Assembly (NCBI GenBank): GCA_037043455.1
Contig: JAWPHD010003089.1
Coordinates: forward strand, 1 to 64,000
DNA length: 64,000 bases
Source of the DNA: Cyrtodaria siliqua
Taxonomy: Eukaryota; Mollusca; Bivalvia; Adapedonta; Hiatellidae
Direction: 5' to 3'
A program made the position numbers and the translations under genes. Positions 28,984 to 42,906 of this stretch are shown here, in pieces (the first letter of the stretch is position 1; each line of letters begins with the position of its first letter). The notes under the pieces are model-generated. The model worked only from the letters and a program-made list of their open reading frames with translations. It did not search any database and was not told the DNA's origin.

Positions 28984-30229
28984 AAGAACAGGTAGGCATT
29001 GCGTCCCGCAAAAGAAAATGGTTTTAAGCAGAGTCGTTTGTTTTTTGATGTTTGTTTTTATTGCTTAAGGTTAATACAAACTTTAAAGTACGTTCTATAA
29101 ACGCAATTCACTTTGAAACGGATACTGAACCTAGTATGTTGGCTTCAAAGTGCATATACAGTGCTTTAGTTCAATTTAAACTGAAGACCTATTTTGTATA
29201 GATTTCTTTTCCAGAACGTTTTCAGCCAATTCCAGCCGACACTTACATGCTATGGTTCTGTTAGGAAAGGTAGCCAGGAAATAGTTTCTGTATGGTGCAT
29301 GCTTTGTTTAGACGCTGTCGAACTGAATGCTATTTAACGGATCATCAACATAGTATATAGACACCCCAGGGAAAAGAGAACAATACATAGAAGTCCGCGA
29401 ATCTTTATGTCCCCATCCGACGGACGAGGCTGATAGAAATTGTATTGTCAAAGAACAGAACGACGAACTCAGCGGAGTAGGCGAGTTAATGCTAGAGATC
29501 AGGATTAGAGCAGACAATATAAAAATACAGTACTGATTAAATGGAATGGAACGTATACCGCAGTATGTGAAAGGCATGGGAGTCAAAGAAATTACCACTG
29601 GATGACTTACTGCATCCATATTCAATTTGAAGTGATGGGAGCGAAAACCTACTTTTCAAATTGTATACTTTTAAAAATATCAAGCCTTTGCATTCTCATT
29701 GTTTATATAGAAGCTGCACACATGCTGGCCATTAAGGTATTACAAAGCAAAGTAGTTTGTTTGATGGTTAGAGTGAACACACTAAAGCGCCGTTACATCA
29801 TACCAAAGATTTATTGAGAATTTACATGACAACTGATGATACCTTCAAATGTTGTTGGAAAGGCTTGGCTCAGAGCTCTATGGTATCATTGCACGGTGAA
29901 ATGTAACTATATTCGCTAGTATGAATACAGTTTACTGGTACATTTAAATTGCAAGCTTAACGCCATTTGTTTACGAAACAGTTATTTGAAAAAGATGTAT
30001 GGACAAAAATGAGAAAAAAATCCTATAAAATTAACAGCACCCAATAGCAAAGGCACCATAAATCCGCACTGTACCACAAACAAAGACAAAATTAAATATA
30101 CAAAAAAAGAAAAATACAAAACACAAAGAATGTTAAAGATAGGGTTACCGATTTCGAACGGGAAGTCGGCAATAAGGCCCACTGGTTAGCTTAAATCGAT
30201 TTTAGCAACCTCGCTATTATCCTGTCTTC
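28984..30229. other. Intergenic with SINE-like and unclassified repeats
   Basis: 29220-29640 has the organisation of a degraded tRNA-type SINE on the minus strand (compare 49993-50330: TTATTTAACGG/TTATTTAAAGC, CCCCATCCGACGGACGAGGC versus CCCCATTCGAAGGACGGGGC). 30120-30235 shares GTTACCGATTTCGAACGG and TAGCTTAAATCGATTTT with 32655-32765. No gene. Confidence 0.45.
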
Positions 30230-30233
30230 AGTT

Positions 30234-30960
30234 CTCAAGAAATATAAAACGGACAGGGAAAGTAGCATTCAAGGAGGACAGTCAACCACAAAACCCAGAA
30301 ACAAACACGCAAATAGACAAACAAGAAGGCAAAAGTAATAATAAATGCAAACGACATCACACATACAAAGGGGTTGACAATAGGGCTACCGCCTTGGAAC
30401 GGACAGTGGCACAGTAGGCCTGGATGAATGAATGTCAAGTCGACAAAGCGGTGTAAATAAAAGTACATCCCATAACAAAAAAGCTCTAACAATAAATAAA
30501 TATAAAAAGATCGGGCAGGGAAAGTAGCATTCAAGGAGGACAGTCAACCTAAAAACACAGAAACAAACACGCAAAAAGACAAACAAGAAGGCAAAAGTAA
30601 TATTAAATGCAAACGACATCACAAACACAAAAGGGTTGACAACAGCGCTACAGCCTTTGAACGGTCAGTGGCAACGTAGGCCACTGGGGGTTTAAACCGG
30701 TTCTAGGGTGCACCAAACCTCACACTTACCCTACAGTCATCCAGTTAAAACAGGACAATGTAAATAAAGAAATCCCCGCCATAATATAATCTCTAACCAA
30801 CAAGTCAGCATCAATAGGTAATATAAGTAAAACACAAATATGCTCGTGTAAATATAATACAAAAAAACAATAGCCTATAAAGTCCACATCCAGAGAAATT
30901 AAGAAACGATACGCGTATATGTTGCTGACAAAATATATAAAATAGCAATTAGACACACCT
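30234..30960 (-). repeat. Retrotransposon 3' end, two adjacent copies
   Basis: Two minus-strand copies beginning CGGACAGGGAAAGTAGCATTCAAGG (30250) and CGGGCAGGGAAAGTAGCATTC (30511), each followed by CAAACGACATCAC and the CTACCGCC...GGAACGG block. The second continues to about 30860 with the CCGGTTCTAGGGTGCACC and AAATCCCCGCCATAA segments. Confidence 0.85.
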
Positions 30961-33900
30961 CAACCGGTGTCATCTAATCACTGCACGTCTACTTCCAGAC
31001 TATGGTAATCTCACCTGTAGCAACAATACACATATATATGAGCTATTATTAACACATTTAAAACCGAAGAACACACTACTAATGTCAAACATGTTCAAGA
31101 CACAACACATTTCTAATCATGATTTACAAGAGAGATATCTCGATTTTGATATATTTATATAAAAATAATTATCTGAACTAACTTATATTTATCTCAGAAA
31201 CCATCTTAAATCAATCATGTGATGACACGATGATCCAGATTAGTTTCACCTAGATAGAAGAAAAAATACACCGCAGTTTGTTTTTTAAAGAATCAGATAA
31301 CAAGAGGACCTTATTAGAGTCGCAAACTCTCCAATTTATCGGCAAATTATTGGCCTTTTGGCTTAGAAATTGGTCAAGAATATGCTAAAGAAACTAAGCG
31401 ATCCAAAAAGTGTATTCCTGCAAATTGAAAAACGCCACCTCTACGTAATATAGTATCATTTATCGGCAGAACATAGCAATCAGTACAGTATTTCCATAAC
31501 ACATGAAATTGCAAAAAGTCCACGTGGTCATATTTACACATATTACACATATGGTTTAATACCGAACGAAGTTTAGGCAAACGTGCTATTATTACCGTTA
31601 TCATGACGTAAGTATCAAGTGTGTGCTATGAAACCTATTAAGAAACGGTATTTTATGTCATTAGGTATGTCCCAAGGGCCGCATTATGCACTATATTCCG
31701 GAAAACATATGATACATTACTCTTAGATTACAGATGAAACAGTAGACCCAAACAGGTCAAGGTTCTGTGAAAAATTCGACATGTCGAAAGTGTTCTAGCT
31801 AGGAAATTATGACCTTAGACAACTCTGCAGACAAATCGAAATGCAATTGCTATCAAATTGACTATTTGGACACTAAGTCGAGCACAATTGTAAACGGACG
31901 CTTCTATACGAATAACTCCTCTAACAGTTTAGTATTTGCAAGAAATGGGATTAGTAGGTGATTTCACGCACAATTCAATAAATGTTACCTTAATGAAAAC
32001 ACCTCATGAACTAAGTCTCTAAGTAAAACTTAGCTGAAATGTGTTTCATCAATATAAATTAATTATCTCAATACTTAATAAAGTAAAACACTAAGTAAAA
32101 AATAATTTAATATGAATCGAAATTAATCTACAATTAAACATCATGCTGTCTTGGACTCATACAGTAGGCTACAGCAGCCAATCACCATAAACGCATTATA
32201 TCTGCCTCCTTTCGAAGTATCTCTTTTTTTTTAGGAAATAAACATTTTCACGATAATCATTGTGTTTCCTGTATTTCGTGATATTGCAGATATACTTAAT
32301 ATTTACATGCATTTCGTTCCTAGATATGGCATTCTAACATTTAATGTAGTAAATAAACGAAAAAAGTATAGGTTGTCAATAGGATTTTCCATTATCTTAA
32401 CTACAATCACATAATTGATGGGGGAAAAGACGAAACACTTCATGTAATATTGTTGTTAACTTTTAAATTTAAAAAATGTTGTATGGACGTTTTAGCTCTT
32501 TTGTTCCTGTTTACTTTTTGGTAAATGAGACATATGGTCCTATAGAAACCATAACCAAGAGCAATGGCACAGTAGGTCCGCATTTCACCACAAACAGAAA
32601 TATGAGCGTATTAATGACAAGGATAATATGTAACATAAAGAGTGGTGAAGGTGAAGACAGGGTAACAGACTTGGAACGGTCAGCAGGCAATAATGCCTAC
32701 AGGTTAACTTAAATCGATTTTATGTACACAACCTCGCTACTATGCTGTCTTCAACGTCCAAATTGACAAAACAGTGTAAATAAAAGTACAATCCATCAAA
32801 AGAAAATCCCTAACAATAAAGTCCGCAAAAAGAGAAATTAGCAAACACTACTCTTAAATGTAAAGCTATATAAAAATCCATAATTAGAAACATCTCAGAA
32901 TGTATCCAGAATTGTACTGAACAACCACAGCAGATGCAGTCAAAGAGCAAATCAATTTAGGATACCGCCTAAAACCTTTAGGACGAAATTCAAGCTCCTA
33001 CCTCATTCTTTTTGTCCTGGTTTTAGCAGGCGCAATAATGGAGTCCAACGAGATTTTTCAGTCATCGCACAAGGGAAAAGTGACTTGTATTGACTGACAA
33101 TAGGTGGGCCAATCACTAAAAGAGTATGATAATAGACCTTTGGAAACGGCCGAACACGACACTAAACATTAAGTGCGTTGCAGTGATAAATTGTCGTATC
33201 CTTTTCTGACGAATGTCCGAAATATGTTTCTAAAGTGGACAGGAGACCCGTCAGATCCCTTTAACTACCGAAGTTTATAGACCACAGCTCCATAAAATAA
33301 ACCTCTCACGCCTCCTATCACCAGTTAAGCAATATTCTACACAGAATGTCGATCCTTAATGTCTTGAAGGCACATATAGCTCTGCTGATTAAATTGCACA
33401 TTGCTTAGACAGAGTTTCTTTAGAAAGAGAAAGTGATAAAGTACACTTGATTGCAGCGCAAATTAATCAATTACTGAAGCAAAATAAATCAGATTTGCTG
33501 AATGCATGCAATAGTTAAACAGTATCTCATTAAATTGTGTGTTAAAGGCCTGTGTCACTGTAAAGATTTTGTGAGTCATGCGAGTTTTGTTCGCTTACTT
33601 GCTTTTGATTAAATATCACCAATAACATCTATTTTAACATGGTAGAGTAACGAACACAAATTGAAACACTGCACATTTTTATCACCTTGAACTTGTATTG
33701 AAATATGTTCAGTCGTGATTAAAATCATTGTAATACTTAACTTATACATATAGGAGCTAAATTTATTCCTTGATGCAAAATGGCGTGTGTTCCTTTAAAA
33801 TTATGTTTTTACTACCAATATGTTTTGAATATAAACACCAACACATCAGTTATGGCAAAAAAGAATTATGCGCATTAAAATTAAATGTTTGGACATGTCT

Positions 33901-34029
33901 ATGTTATTATTCGCTCGAAATAGTTAAAAGTCAAAATGCCCTGAAAAAAATTGCAAGAAATTATTTTATTTTATCTTTCAGGTGTATGTAGATTATGTAG
34001 AGTGTGTTTGTGTCGAAATATTGCGCATT
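30961..34029. other. Intergenic, no gene seen
   Basis: AT-rich. Holds a family-X repeat fragment at 33110-33340, a degraded retrotransposon 3'-end piece at 32640-32830, and otherwise nothing I can identify. Confidence 0.4.
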
Positions 34030-34434
34030 TTATAAAAATAGATACAAAAGTCGAACAGCAAATGTAGCATTCAAGGACTACAGTCATCCAAAATACGCAT
34101 AGACACGAAAAGTAATTACAAAAAGAAGAACAAGCAACATTTTACGTAAACATAAAACAGATGCCGAGAGAAAATAGCATATATCTGGGTAGGAACTTGA
34201 AACAAAACATGAACATAATAAGAGATTAATTCACGTGTGTTAAAACAATATCGAGGAAAGAATTTTTGTCACGGAGACATAAACACGCCCTTTAGAGACG
34301 TTTTTTCTTACCAGATAATTCTTTCCGATTTTCATAATCAGTTCTTCCTACCAAACATTTTGAATCCAGGTGGGCGACCTCGCTTCTCTCTATTCAAATA
34401 ACTTGACATGCCTTACATATTGACTAAAATTCTA

Positions 34435-35418
34435 AGACCGGACATGGAAAGTAGCATTTAAGGAGGACAGTCAACCCCAAAACACATAAACAAACATGCA
34501 AACTGAGATAGAAGAAGGCAAAAGCAACAATAAATGCAAACGACATCACAAACACAAAAAGGTTGACAATAGGGCTACCGCCTTAAAACTGTCAGTGGCA
34601 AAGTAGGCTACTGTGGGTTTAAACCGGTTCTAGGGTGCACCAAACCTCACACTTACCCTACTGTCATCCCATTAAAACAGGACAGTGTAAATACAGAAAT
34701 CCCCGCCATGATCTAATCTCTAACCAACAAGGCAGCATCAATAGGCAATATAAGTAAAACACAAATATGCTCGTGTAAATATAATACAAAAAAAACAAAT
34801 AGCCTAGAAAGCCACAATGAAGGTACTCAATGACTTGGCAGAAGCCAGAGCAACACGAGAATAAGCCATTAAGGGCACGACAGGAAAGATCATAGACAAA
34901 CATCAAACGCCACCGTCCCAATTGGCTTTAGGTAGGCGTCATCATAGGGTCCACAGCCTGTCCGGCCATCGTAGAATTAAAGAGGAAAGCATAGTGGCGA
35001 ACTTGAAGCCACAATGAAGGTACTCAATGACTTGGCAGAAGCCAGAGCAACAAAAGAATAAACATTTAAGGGCACGACAATAAATATCATAGACAAACAT
35101 CAAACACCACCGTCCCAATGGGCTTTAGGTAGGCGTCATCATAGGTCCACAGCCTGTCTGGTCATCGTACAATAAAAGAGGAAAGCATAGTGGCGAACTG
35201 TTAAAGGGCCCACCACCAAGCATGCAGTACGTTACAAAATGATATTGTCATAACCTTTTTTGATAAACTTTTTAAAAAGTTTAACAAAGATAGTATGAAA
35301 GTGATCATGTCCAAGAATCTTACGAAGTTTATAGATCACATCACCATAGAAGTCAGGTTGTGATAGTCCTTGTCGCAGAAGAGTCCTTAAGTTATTTTTA
35401 TATTTGGAAAGAAGATAA
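34435..35418 (-). repeat. Retrotransposon 3' end with an internal duplication
   Basis: Minus-strand copy from the terminal CGGACATGGAAAGTAGCATTT through the 3' UTR into the conserved frame (to about 35410). The segment GCCACAATGAAGGTACTCAATGACTTGGCAG to the AGAGGAAAGCATAGTGGCGAAC end is present twice in tandem (34811-35001 and 35008-35188), about 190 bp each. A more degraded copy of the 3' tip lies at 34040-34110. Confidence 0.85.
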
Positions 35419-38076
35419 TGGTTACACGTTATTTTTACATAAATAGCATATTGGTGGTGAATTGGTACATATGTTTATGGATTTCCAGACATTTTTTATT
35501 CCCAATCAAAAGTCTTGTAATTCATATTAATTTCAGAGAATATATCAACTGTTTAAAGGCATTTTTTGTTGTTTTCAATGCGCAGCATTTTTGGGCGACT
35601 TCTCTTCTAAATCTATTGGATTGATTTTCCTAAAAAATTACAGGGATGTTGCTTTTGATGTCTAGTTTTATTTTTCGTCTTCCTCTTTTTTTTCTTTTTT
35701 TTTTTTATTTAATTTTTTTTAAATTTTTTTTTATTGTCTTTATCTAAATAAATGCCTATTATTATGTACATAAAATAGAAAAATTATAGCATTTTGTAAA
35801 AATTCCAAAAAAATAAAAAATTAAGCTTAATGGTAGGTTTCCAAAAACCAATATTAAATCTGACTTGTGGCCTATAATTTTAATTGCATATATTGCCTAC
35901 ATTTAAGTTCAAATAAATGCCTAGGAAGTTTGAACACATTCTGTTATTAGGAACATAACAAAAATGAAATATACCATTTTTATATAATTTCATACCAAAC
36001 TTGACCTTTTAGCATAGGGTTAGTGTTTCAAAAAATAATTCTGAACAAGCATGGGGCCCTATTATATTTATTGCACATTTTTGTTTTTTTATATGTTAAA
36101 CTGTGTGCTTAGACAGTTTTTACAAATTCTATTATTGGGAACATACAAAAAAAAAGGAAATTGTATCATTATGGGCTAATTTTTGCATAAATTGTGGTAA
36201 TGGTCTCAACAGATTTTGTAAAAAAATATAGGTTTTACATTAATATGAGCTTTAAATGTTATTGTAATTAAATGTTCTTTACTTTAATACATTTTTAGCA
36301 GAATTGTGACCAATGAATAAATGATCAGACTTCAGAAATGTCTATTTAGCTATTTCATGGACTTGTTCAACTTTTTGGACAGATTGACATGACGGTGGCA
36401 TTACAAATTATTTTTTAAAATTTTAACAATCATGGTGACCTACTGTTATTTTTGCCTTTTCTGTCTATATGAAGCAGATTATAACAGACTTATTGTACAA
36501 AAAGTTTAAAGAAATTCTGTTATGCAGAAAAAACTATAGAAAATGTCTTTAATATTGATCATTCTAAGTCAACCATAATCATAGTCTTGAGTTACTACAG
36601 ATCTCTTTATTTTGTCTGAGTGATTATTCCAATGGAAACAAAAAACACATATTCTGCAACAGTGTGACCTGGTCTTCAGGTGGATTAGGTAATGATGAAA
36701 TTAAGTGATTTAACTTTGGTAGAGCTAAGCTTTTTATGACAGTGCTTTTTCCAACTTTTTGACTAGGATATTAGTAATGATTTAATTTCGTTTATTTTTC
36801 TGTTATAATTTAAAGCCATCACACTCCATAATCGTGTAAAGACTTATAAAGGGCAACACTGGTGAATGTTTTTTTCTTATCGCTACGTCTGGAACAAGTG
36901 CGCATTGATCCAACAAATACATTTTAATATTGTACACATCCAATAATTAAAATGCTCAGATTTTGTTAATATAATTACAACGAATGGCTGTGATTCTTTG
37001 CTCTGTTGGCCTGATGCAATGTCAAGTTGACAATCTGCCATTCGTCGGTAAGTCATCTTCCGTCCGACTTCATCTGTTAAGTATTAGTCATGTCGCGATA
37101 TCACATATTCATTTTGATGGACCAATCAAACCGCAGTTAGCTGCGATATGGCCAAATGTTTATCTTGTTACCATTGACATAACTTTATTTTCCATCTGAT
37201 CTTAATTATACGAGTACTTGGACGTAAGTTGTATACTAGTGTTAATAGATCTCGGAGAAGTTCTAAAACCAAACAATTTCGAATTCAATTGACTGAGATA
37301 AGTCCTTTAAGCAGAATAGTAGGTTTTATTTAAATTACATATGTATATGATGATGGATCAATTTTGAGAAGGCTCGTTTCAAATAAAACTGGACGAGTTG
37401 CGACACTTGTATGCTTTAATAGCAGCTTCACATCTAGGACCTTTACTTGAAAGAAACTTGCTTCGAACTGGAAGAATTATAAATGTCAATGCAAAACGGA
37501 ATTAAATCCTCATCATGTGATTCGGATTTCATAAACCTGAATCCTGAAACACATTTAAATGAATCTGAAGCACATATATCTTGCAATTTATATAAAGCTT
37601 ACTTTTTCATCCGATATTCATGTAATTTTAATAGAAGTTTATATCTGTCAGAGTTCAGATGATTTCATGACGTGTTTCAGAAAATTCCTGCTGAGTTATA
37701 GCCCTTGCATTTTGTGTGGTCTTCTTTTCACGCAAGAAGCCTTACTTGACTTTTATTTGTCATGAAATATTACAAAAAAAGTATCAATTTCCTTAGAATG
37801 GCACAATACAAATCGTTTCTCAGTTTCGTCGGTGTACCCTTGATTACTTGTATCATCGAAGTTCGAACAGGCATGTGGAATTCAAGTCCGTACATAGTGC
37901 CAACTATGTCAACGATTCAACAAAGGAGTCTTCTTTGGACTCGGTAGAGGGACTATAATGCTTAGAACCACGAATGCACACACGCAAGCACGCCATCACT
38001 CAAGAGAAGCAACTTTATAAATGAATAAATGAAATAAATGAACGTATTCACAACTTCGGGACTCTAATCCCATGCT
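35419..38076. other. Intergenic, no supported gene
   Basis: AT-rich, with a T-homopolymer tract at 35680-35735. TATAAAGGG at 36846 followed by an ORF start at 36984 (MAVILCSVGLMQCQVDN) and G|GTAAGT at about 37048 could be a first exon with a signal peptide, but the evidence is too thin to call. Confidence 0.35.
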
Positions 38077-38130
38077 TATTATATTCCGACAGGAAATATA
38101 ATTGTCTGCAGAAATCACTCACTGTTCTTT
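38077..38130. repeat. Direct repeat flanking the minus-strand LINE, left copy
   Basis: About 54 bp (ATTCCGACAGGAAATATAAT, TGTCTGCAGA, ACTGTTCTTT) closely resembles 44135-44190 in the same orientation, with small indels. The two lie just outside the LINE, so this may be an old long target-site duplication. Confidence 0.6.
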
Positions 38131-38557
38131 GGTTTAAACATATTTTATTTCAAAGATAACGCATTATACAATTGTTACATACACTAGGTAAATGGATTGG
38201 AACGAAAGCAAAATGCTTATAGAGATCCTCTCCAATAGGACAATGATTTACATTCATATCAATTTACAGAGTGGATAACTTAAATATGTTTTTAATGCAA
38301 CAACAAGCTAAATATGATTATATATATAGAAAAAAAAAGAAAGAAGACAGAAAAAAAACACGACATTTTTGAATAATCTAATTATAAATATGCTAGAGAA
38401 AGAGAGAATAATTTGTGAGTTAATTGTATATAAGTAAAAAGATGGTTTGGACAATTGGACACACTGGACACTATCCCTCATGTTGCGAGGATTGACTGGG
38501 CCACTAATAGAGTTTGACAATGAATCCAGTCTCACTAAAATACTCCCTAAATGTAAA

Positions 38558-41500
38558 TTAGAATCTTTTGCTTGCTAAGATATACTTATGGACAGCTTCA
38601 ACGATTGATGCATTTATTTCGTAAGACAGCGTTGGTAATCCAAATAGTATATTGTTTAGCGATACTGTGCATAGCGGTGAAATTGAGTTTAACAGATCAG
38701 CGCGTATATGGTTGTAAACCGGACAAAATAAGAAGAAGTGTTGATTGTTTTCTATACTTCCACACGTACATAATGGCGAGTCAACTTTGTTTTTCAGAAA
38801 CAGATGATGGTTTAGAGAGCTACACTTAGTACGTAGGCGAGCATGGATACTTTGTTCGCGTCTGTTTCCTAGATAGTAATATTTAGGAATTTGGACAACA
38901 TCCTTGTTTAAATGGTGCTTGAAAGAAACAACTGAAACTGCATTGCGTGTGTTCATAGGCAATCCATTCCATTCGCGAGTGACAGAGGGAATGGATGAGT
39001 TACCGTACAGATTGGTACGAAAAGCAAGTACCTGGAAGTCGTTCGCGTTTCTTAGGCTATAATTTGAGGTCGTGCTAACTAGAGGAGGGACTAAGGCAGA
39101 GAGATAGGGTGGCGTTAAATAATGGACCATTTTGTAAAAATGCACAAGTTTGTGTTTAGATCTACGGGTCTGAAGTGATTCCCACCCTGCTTCAGTATAG
39201 AGAGCCTGTAGAGATATTAATTTAGTAGTTCCGGTTACTATACGTGCCGCTTCATTTTGTATTCTGCCAAGTTCAAGTTTATCTAAATTGGTGCAGTTAT
39301 CCCAGAGGACATCTGCATACTCTAAGAGTAGTCTAATAAACGAAAGGTATACAACTTCCAAAGATTTCCTAATAAGGCGATATTTAAGTCTTCTCATTAT
39401 GTTTATTCTAGACCAGGCTTTTTTCTTAGTATAATCTATATGCGAGTGCCAACTACAGTCGTTTGAAAGATAGACACACAGGTGTTTGTGGGTTTGAACT
39501 TCAGTAATATGTTGATTTAACATTATTAGAGGAGGGTGAAAAGGTTGTTTCGTTTCCGCGATATGAGCAGCGATTCCGTCTTTGAGGGATTGAACGTAAC
39601 AAGCCATGTGCTTGCCCATTCTGTAAGTTTTGCAATATCGCCATTCAAAGTAGAAGCAGTGTTATCAATTTCGTTATTATTTTCAATGATCATATACAAG
39701 CTTGTATCATCTGCAAATAGCCTAATGTTGGAGTTTATCTCAGAAACGATGTCATTTATGAAAACAGGAAAAGGTAAAGGACCTATAATCGAGCCTTGAG
39801 GGACACCAGCATATATAGTATTCCAGCTGGATTTCGTTCCCGGAATGACAACGCGTTGACGCCGGTTACTCAGGTAATCAGCAAGCACCTTAAGAAGGTC
39901 ATCGGATATGCCGGCCGCCTTTAGTTTTAGAATAAGCGCCTTGTGCCAAACACGGTCGAATGCTTTACTTATGTCAAAAAAAATAACACGAATTTCTTTG
40001 CCATCATCTAACGCTTGACAAAAAGAATTATACAGAAACGTAAGTTGGTTAATAGTGGAGTCATCTGGCATAAAGCCTGATTGGAAAGCAGATAGAAAAT
40101 TATTTTCACGAAGGAAGTTAAATATGTATTTGAAAAGTAGCCTTTCAAATACTTTATCGATTGCACTTAGGAGAGATATAGGTCTGTAGTTATGTACTTG
40201 TGACGGGTCACCCTTTTTGAAAACAGCACATACAAATGCTTCTTTCCATATAGAAGGAACCTGGTCACTGGTTAAGCATTTGTTAAAAAGGTCACACAGA
40301 GGTTGGGAAATTTCTTGGGCTATTTCGCGAAGAACACGATTGTTTATTTCATCAGGGCCAGCGGCTTTTCCCGTGGGAAGTATTTTCAGTACTTCATAAA
40401 CTTCAAGTGGTGTAAAGGAAGGCAGATGGAGACTAATGTTATTTATATACGGGTAGATAGTTGGAAGAACAATGTTTTCGTCATTCAATAGCGTTTGACT
40501 TTGAAAGTAGTTGTTTAGTAAGTTGGCCTTTTCAAAAGCATCTGTGATAATTTTACCATCATCATTCAGAGATGGTATTGATTGTTTAAAGTTTGGTTTT
40601 ATAAATGTTTTTAGAGTTTTCCACCAGTCTTTAGAAGAAAATGATCACGACGTTAAATTTTCTGAGAGAGTGTGATAATAAGACTGTTTAGACTTGCGGA
40701 TTAGGGCTACTGTTTCATTTCGAATTCGTTTAAATTGATTCCAATTAACTATAGAGTTAATGCGTTTGGCCTTTTTGTAAGCGCGTTTCCTTGAACGTAT
40801 TTGTCGTTTAAGAGTATTATTAATCCATGGTGGCTCATACGGCCTTATTTTGATATTTCTGTTCGGAATACACGAGTCACTTGATTCCAGGATTTTATCA
40901 GATACCTGTTTTGCATAAATGTTAATGTCCTCATTTGCTAATGCTCTCCAGTCTAGTGAACCAATCATTTCCCGTAGCTGATCGTAGTCCCCCTGATCAT
41001 AAAGTCGAACACGTCGAGTATACGATTTAAGTTTCTGTTTTCTAAACTTAAAAATACCATAGATAGGACAGTGATACAGTTGATCTTGATTAAGAAATGG
41101 TTCAGCTACACCACTAGTTTGCAAAATATCGTTATCAGAAACTAATAATATATCTATAAGGGAGGATGAATTTTCAGTAAAATGTGTTGGTTCATTAATT
41201 GTTTGGTTGAAACTGAATTGTTGGCAAAGCGATTCAATTTTACGCGAACTAGTTTGGGAGTACATAGTATAGTTAAGGTCACCGGTAATGATTATATTTG
41301 TTATGCCTGTATCGAAGGCAAGATTTATTTAGTCTTCTATCGTATTACTGTAAATCGCATCAGAGTTAGGTGGTCTATAGAATACGCCTAGGAGTATACG
41401 TTTGTTATTAAGTGTAATCTCAATCCATATACACTCTAAGCGGTTTAGTTCCAAGTCTTTTCTACGAATAAAGTGCAAAGATTCTTTAATATAAACTAAT

Positions 41501-42215
41501 ACTCCGCCATGGCTATCCCCGATCCGATCCCTGCGTTCAGGTGTGTGAAAGGACGGAAATATAAGTTCCTCTGTATCAATCGACTCAATTAGCCAGGTTT
41601 CAGAAAATGTTAAAATATCAAAACAAAATAGTTCTGTTTTTAGAATGTCTAGTTGTGGAAAATACTCTGAACGTTGTAATGAACAATAGATAAGTTCTGT
41701 GACAAGTGCAACCTGTCGAAAATGGACGAAAACGAATTATCGTTAGTAGAGTTTGAGCTGGATGACGTATTTATCATGTCAGGACCTGGATTAGGATGAA
41801 TGTCACCTGATAGCGTAAGAAGCATTATAGTCCAAGTGGTAAAGGTTTGAACAAATACCAAGAGTATGAACTGCCTGAGGAAACGTGCATTGCTTATGAT
41901 AGTTTTGTTTATAGTTACACGTTTATGAAGATGCACAACTACTGAGCATGTGCTTTTAGAATAAACATTGAACAATACTGAACATAAGGACAAACGGGAA
42001 CCATAAAAAAACATAATTAAGATTATATGTAGTGAAACTGGAAACAAACAATTACATCGGTAAGTAGGCATGATGGTGATATACTTTTCTTTACCTATGT
42101 TATTGAATTTGCCGATAAGAGAACTCTCACTATCACCAGCACACCCACAAACCGAGCATAAAATAACGAACAGCGTCGGAACACCCAATAGTGCCACGCA
42201 GTACACACCCCGCAA
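38558..42215 (-). pseudogene. LINE ORF2: endonuclease-reverse transcriptase
   Basis: N-terminal 145 residues (from 42215) are hydrophobic and Cys-rich, ending in LTLSGDIHPNPGP. The endonuclease follows (NVQSIF, then FSETWL, DSHGGVLVYI, GDLN). The RT has FFDISKAFDRVWHKAL (near 39980), GVPQGS (near 39800) and LFADDTSL (near 39715). The C terminus has CTCGS...HFFLFC (near 38780-38735). Lesions: frame change near 41655, TAA about 41329-41331, TGA 40645-40647 and a frame change near 39535. Between lesions the frame is well kept, so inactivation is not very old. Confidence 0.9.
41781..41807 (-). other. 2A-like peptide motif in LINE ORF2
   Basis: Codes GDIHPNPGP, close to the 2A consensus D-(V/I)-E-x-N-P-G-P that causes ribosomes to skip a peptide bond. 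The canonical Glu is His here. 2A sequences near the N terminus of ORF2 are known from APE-type LINEs of sea urchins and molluscs. A hydrophobic stretch directly precedes it. Confidence 0.7.
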
Positions 42216-42906
42216 CCCTCAGACCAAGGTCCAATATGTCCAATGACAAAAAGAAAAACAAAGCGAAGCATAATTGAAAAACAGAATAAATGGAGGTTGT
42301 TTTTCAGAGGTCAAGACAGTTAAATATAAATGTAAAGTGATTCATGTGTTTGCGCGTAATACAACGTTCATACATCAGTATCTACACAGTAGATATCTGC
42401 ACTATATCAGCATCTAATATCACCTGAAAACTCCAATGCTATCGTGATTTAAAAGTGCTAGATTTCTGGTTCGTTCATGAATAAGCACGTTTGACCCACG
42501 TATCAATTTAAAATTGTATAATGTCCTGCAAAATGAACGACTACAAATTAGTAATGATGAGATGAACTACATGTAGGTTCATATTGTCAAGTCGACAACA
42601 TTGCACGAATTTACACTACAAGTTAAACAATAGTTGCACACATTTTATCGAGAATGAAGTACTGATGCATATACTATTATACTTTTTACAAACCAGAACT
42701 TAAGTAGAACAAATCTTAAGACTAAATAAATGTGAATACATACTCCGAGCAAGGTTCGATTTTTATCTTTTTATTTGTATGCAAGAAGTTGAAAACAATA
42801 TGTTGGCTAAAATAGTTAGTAACTAGATTCAAATACGTTATAATATTTGGACAAATTTCGAAACAGGTAGAGCAATGTTTGTACGTGAAGCACTGGTCAA
42901 TTACGT

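Noticed and set aside
36984..37199. First exon with signal peptide and strong donor
   Set aside because: TATA box and G|GTAAGT are suggestive, but the peptide is short, only weakly hydrophobic, and no partner exon was found.
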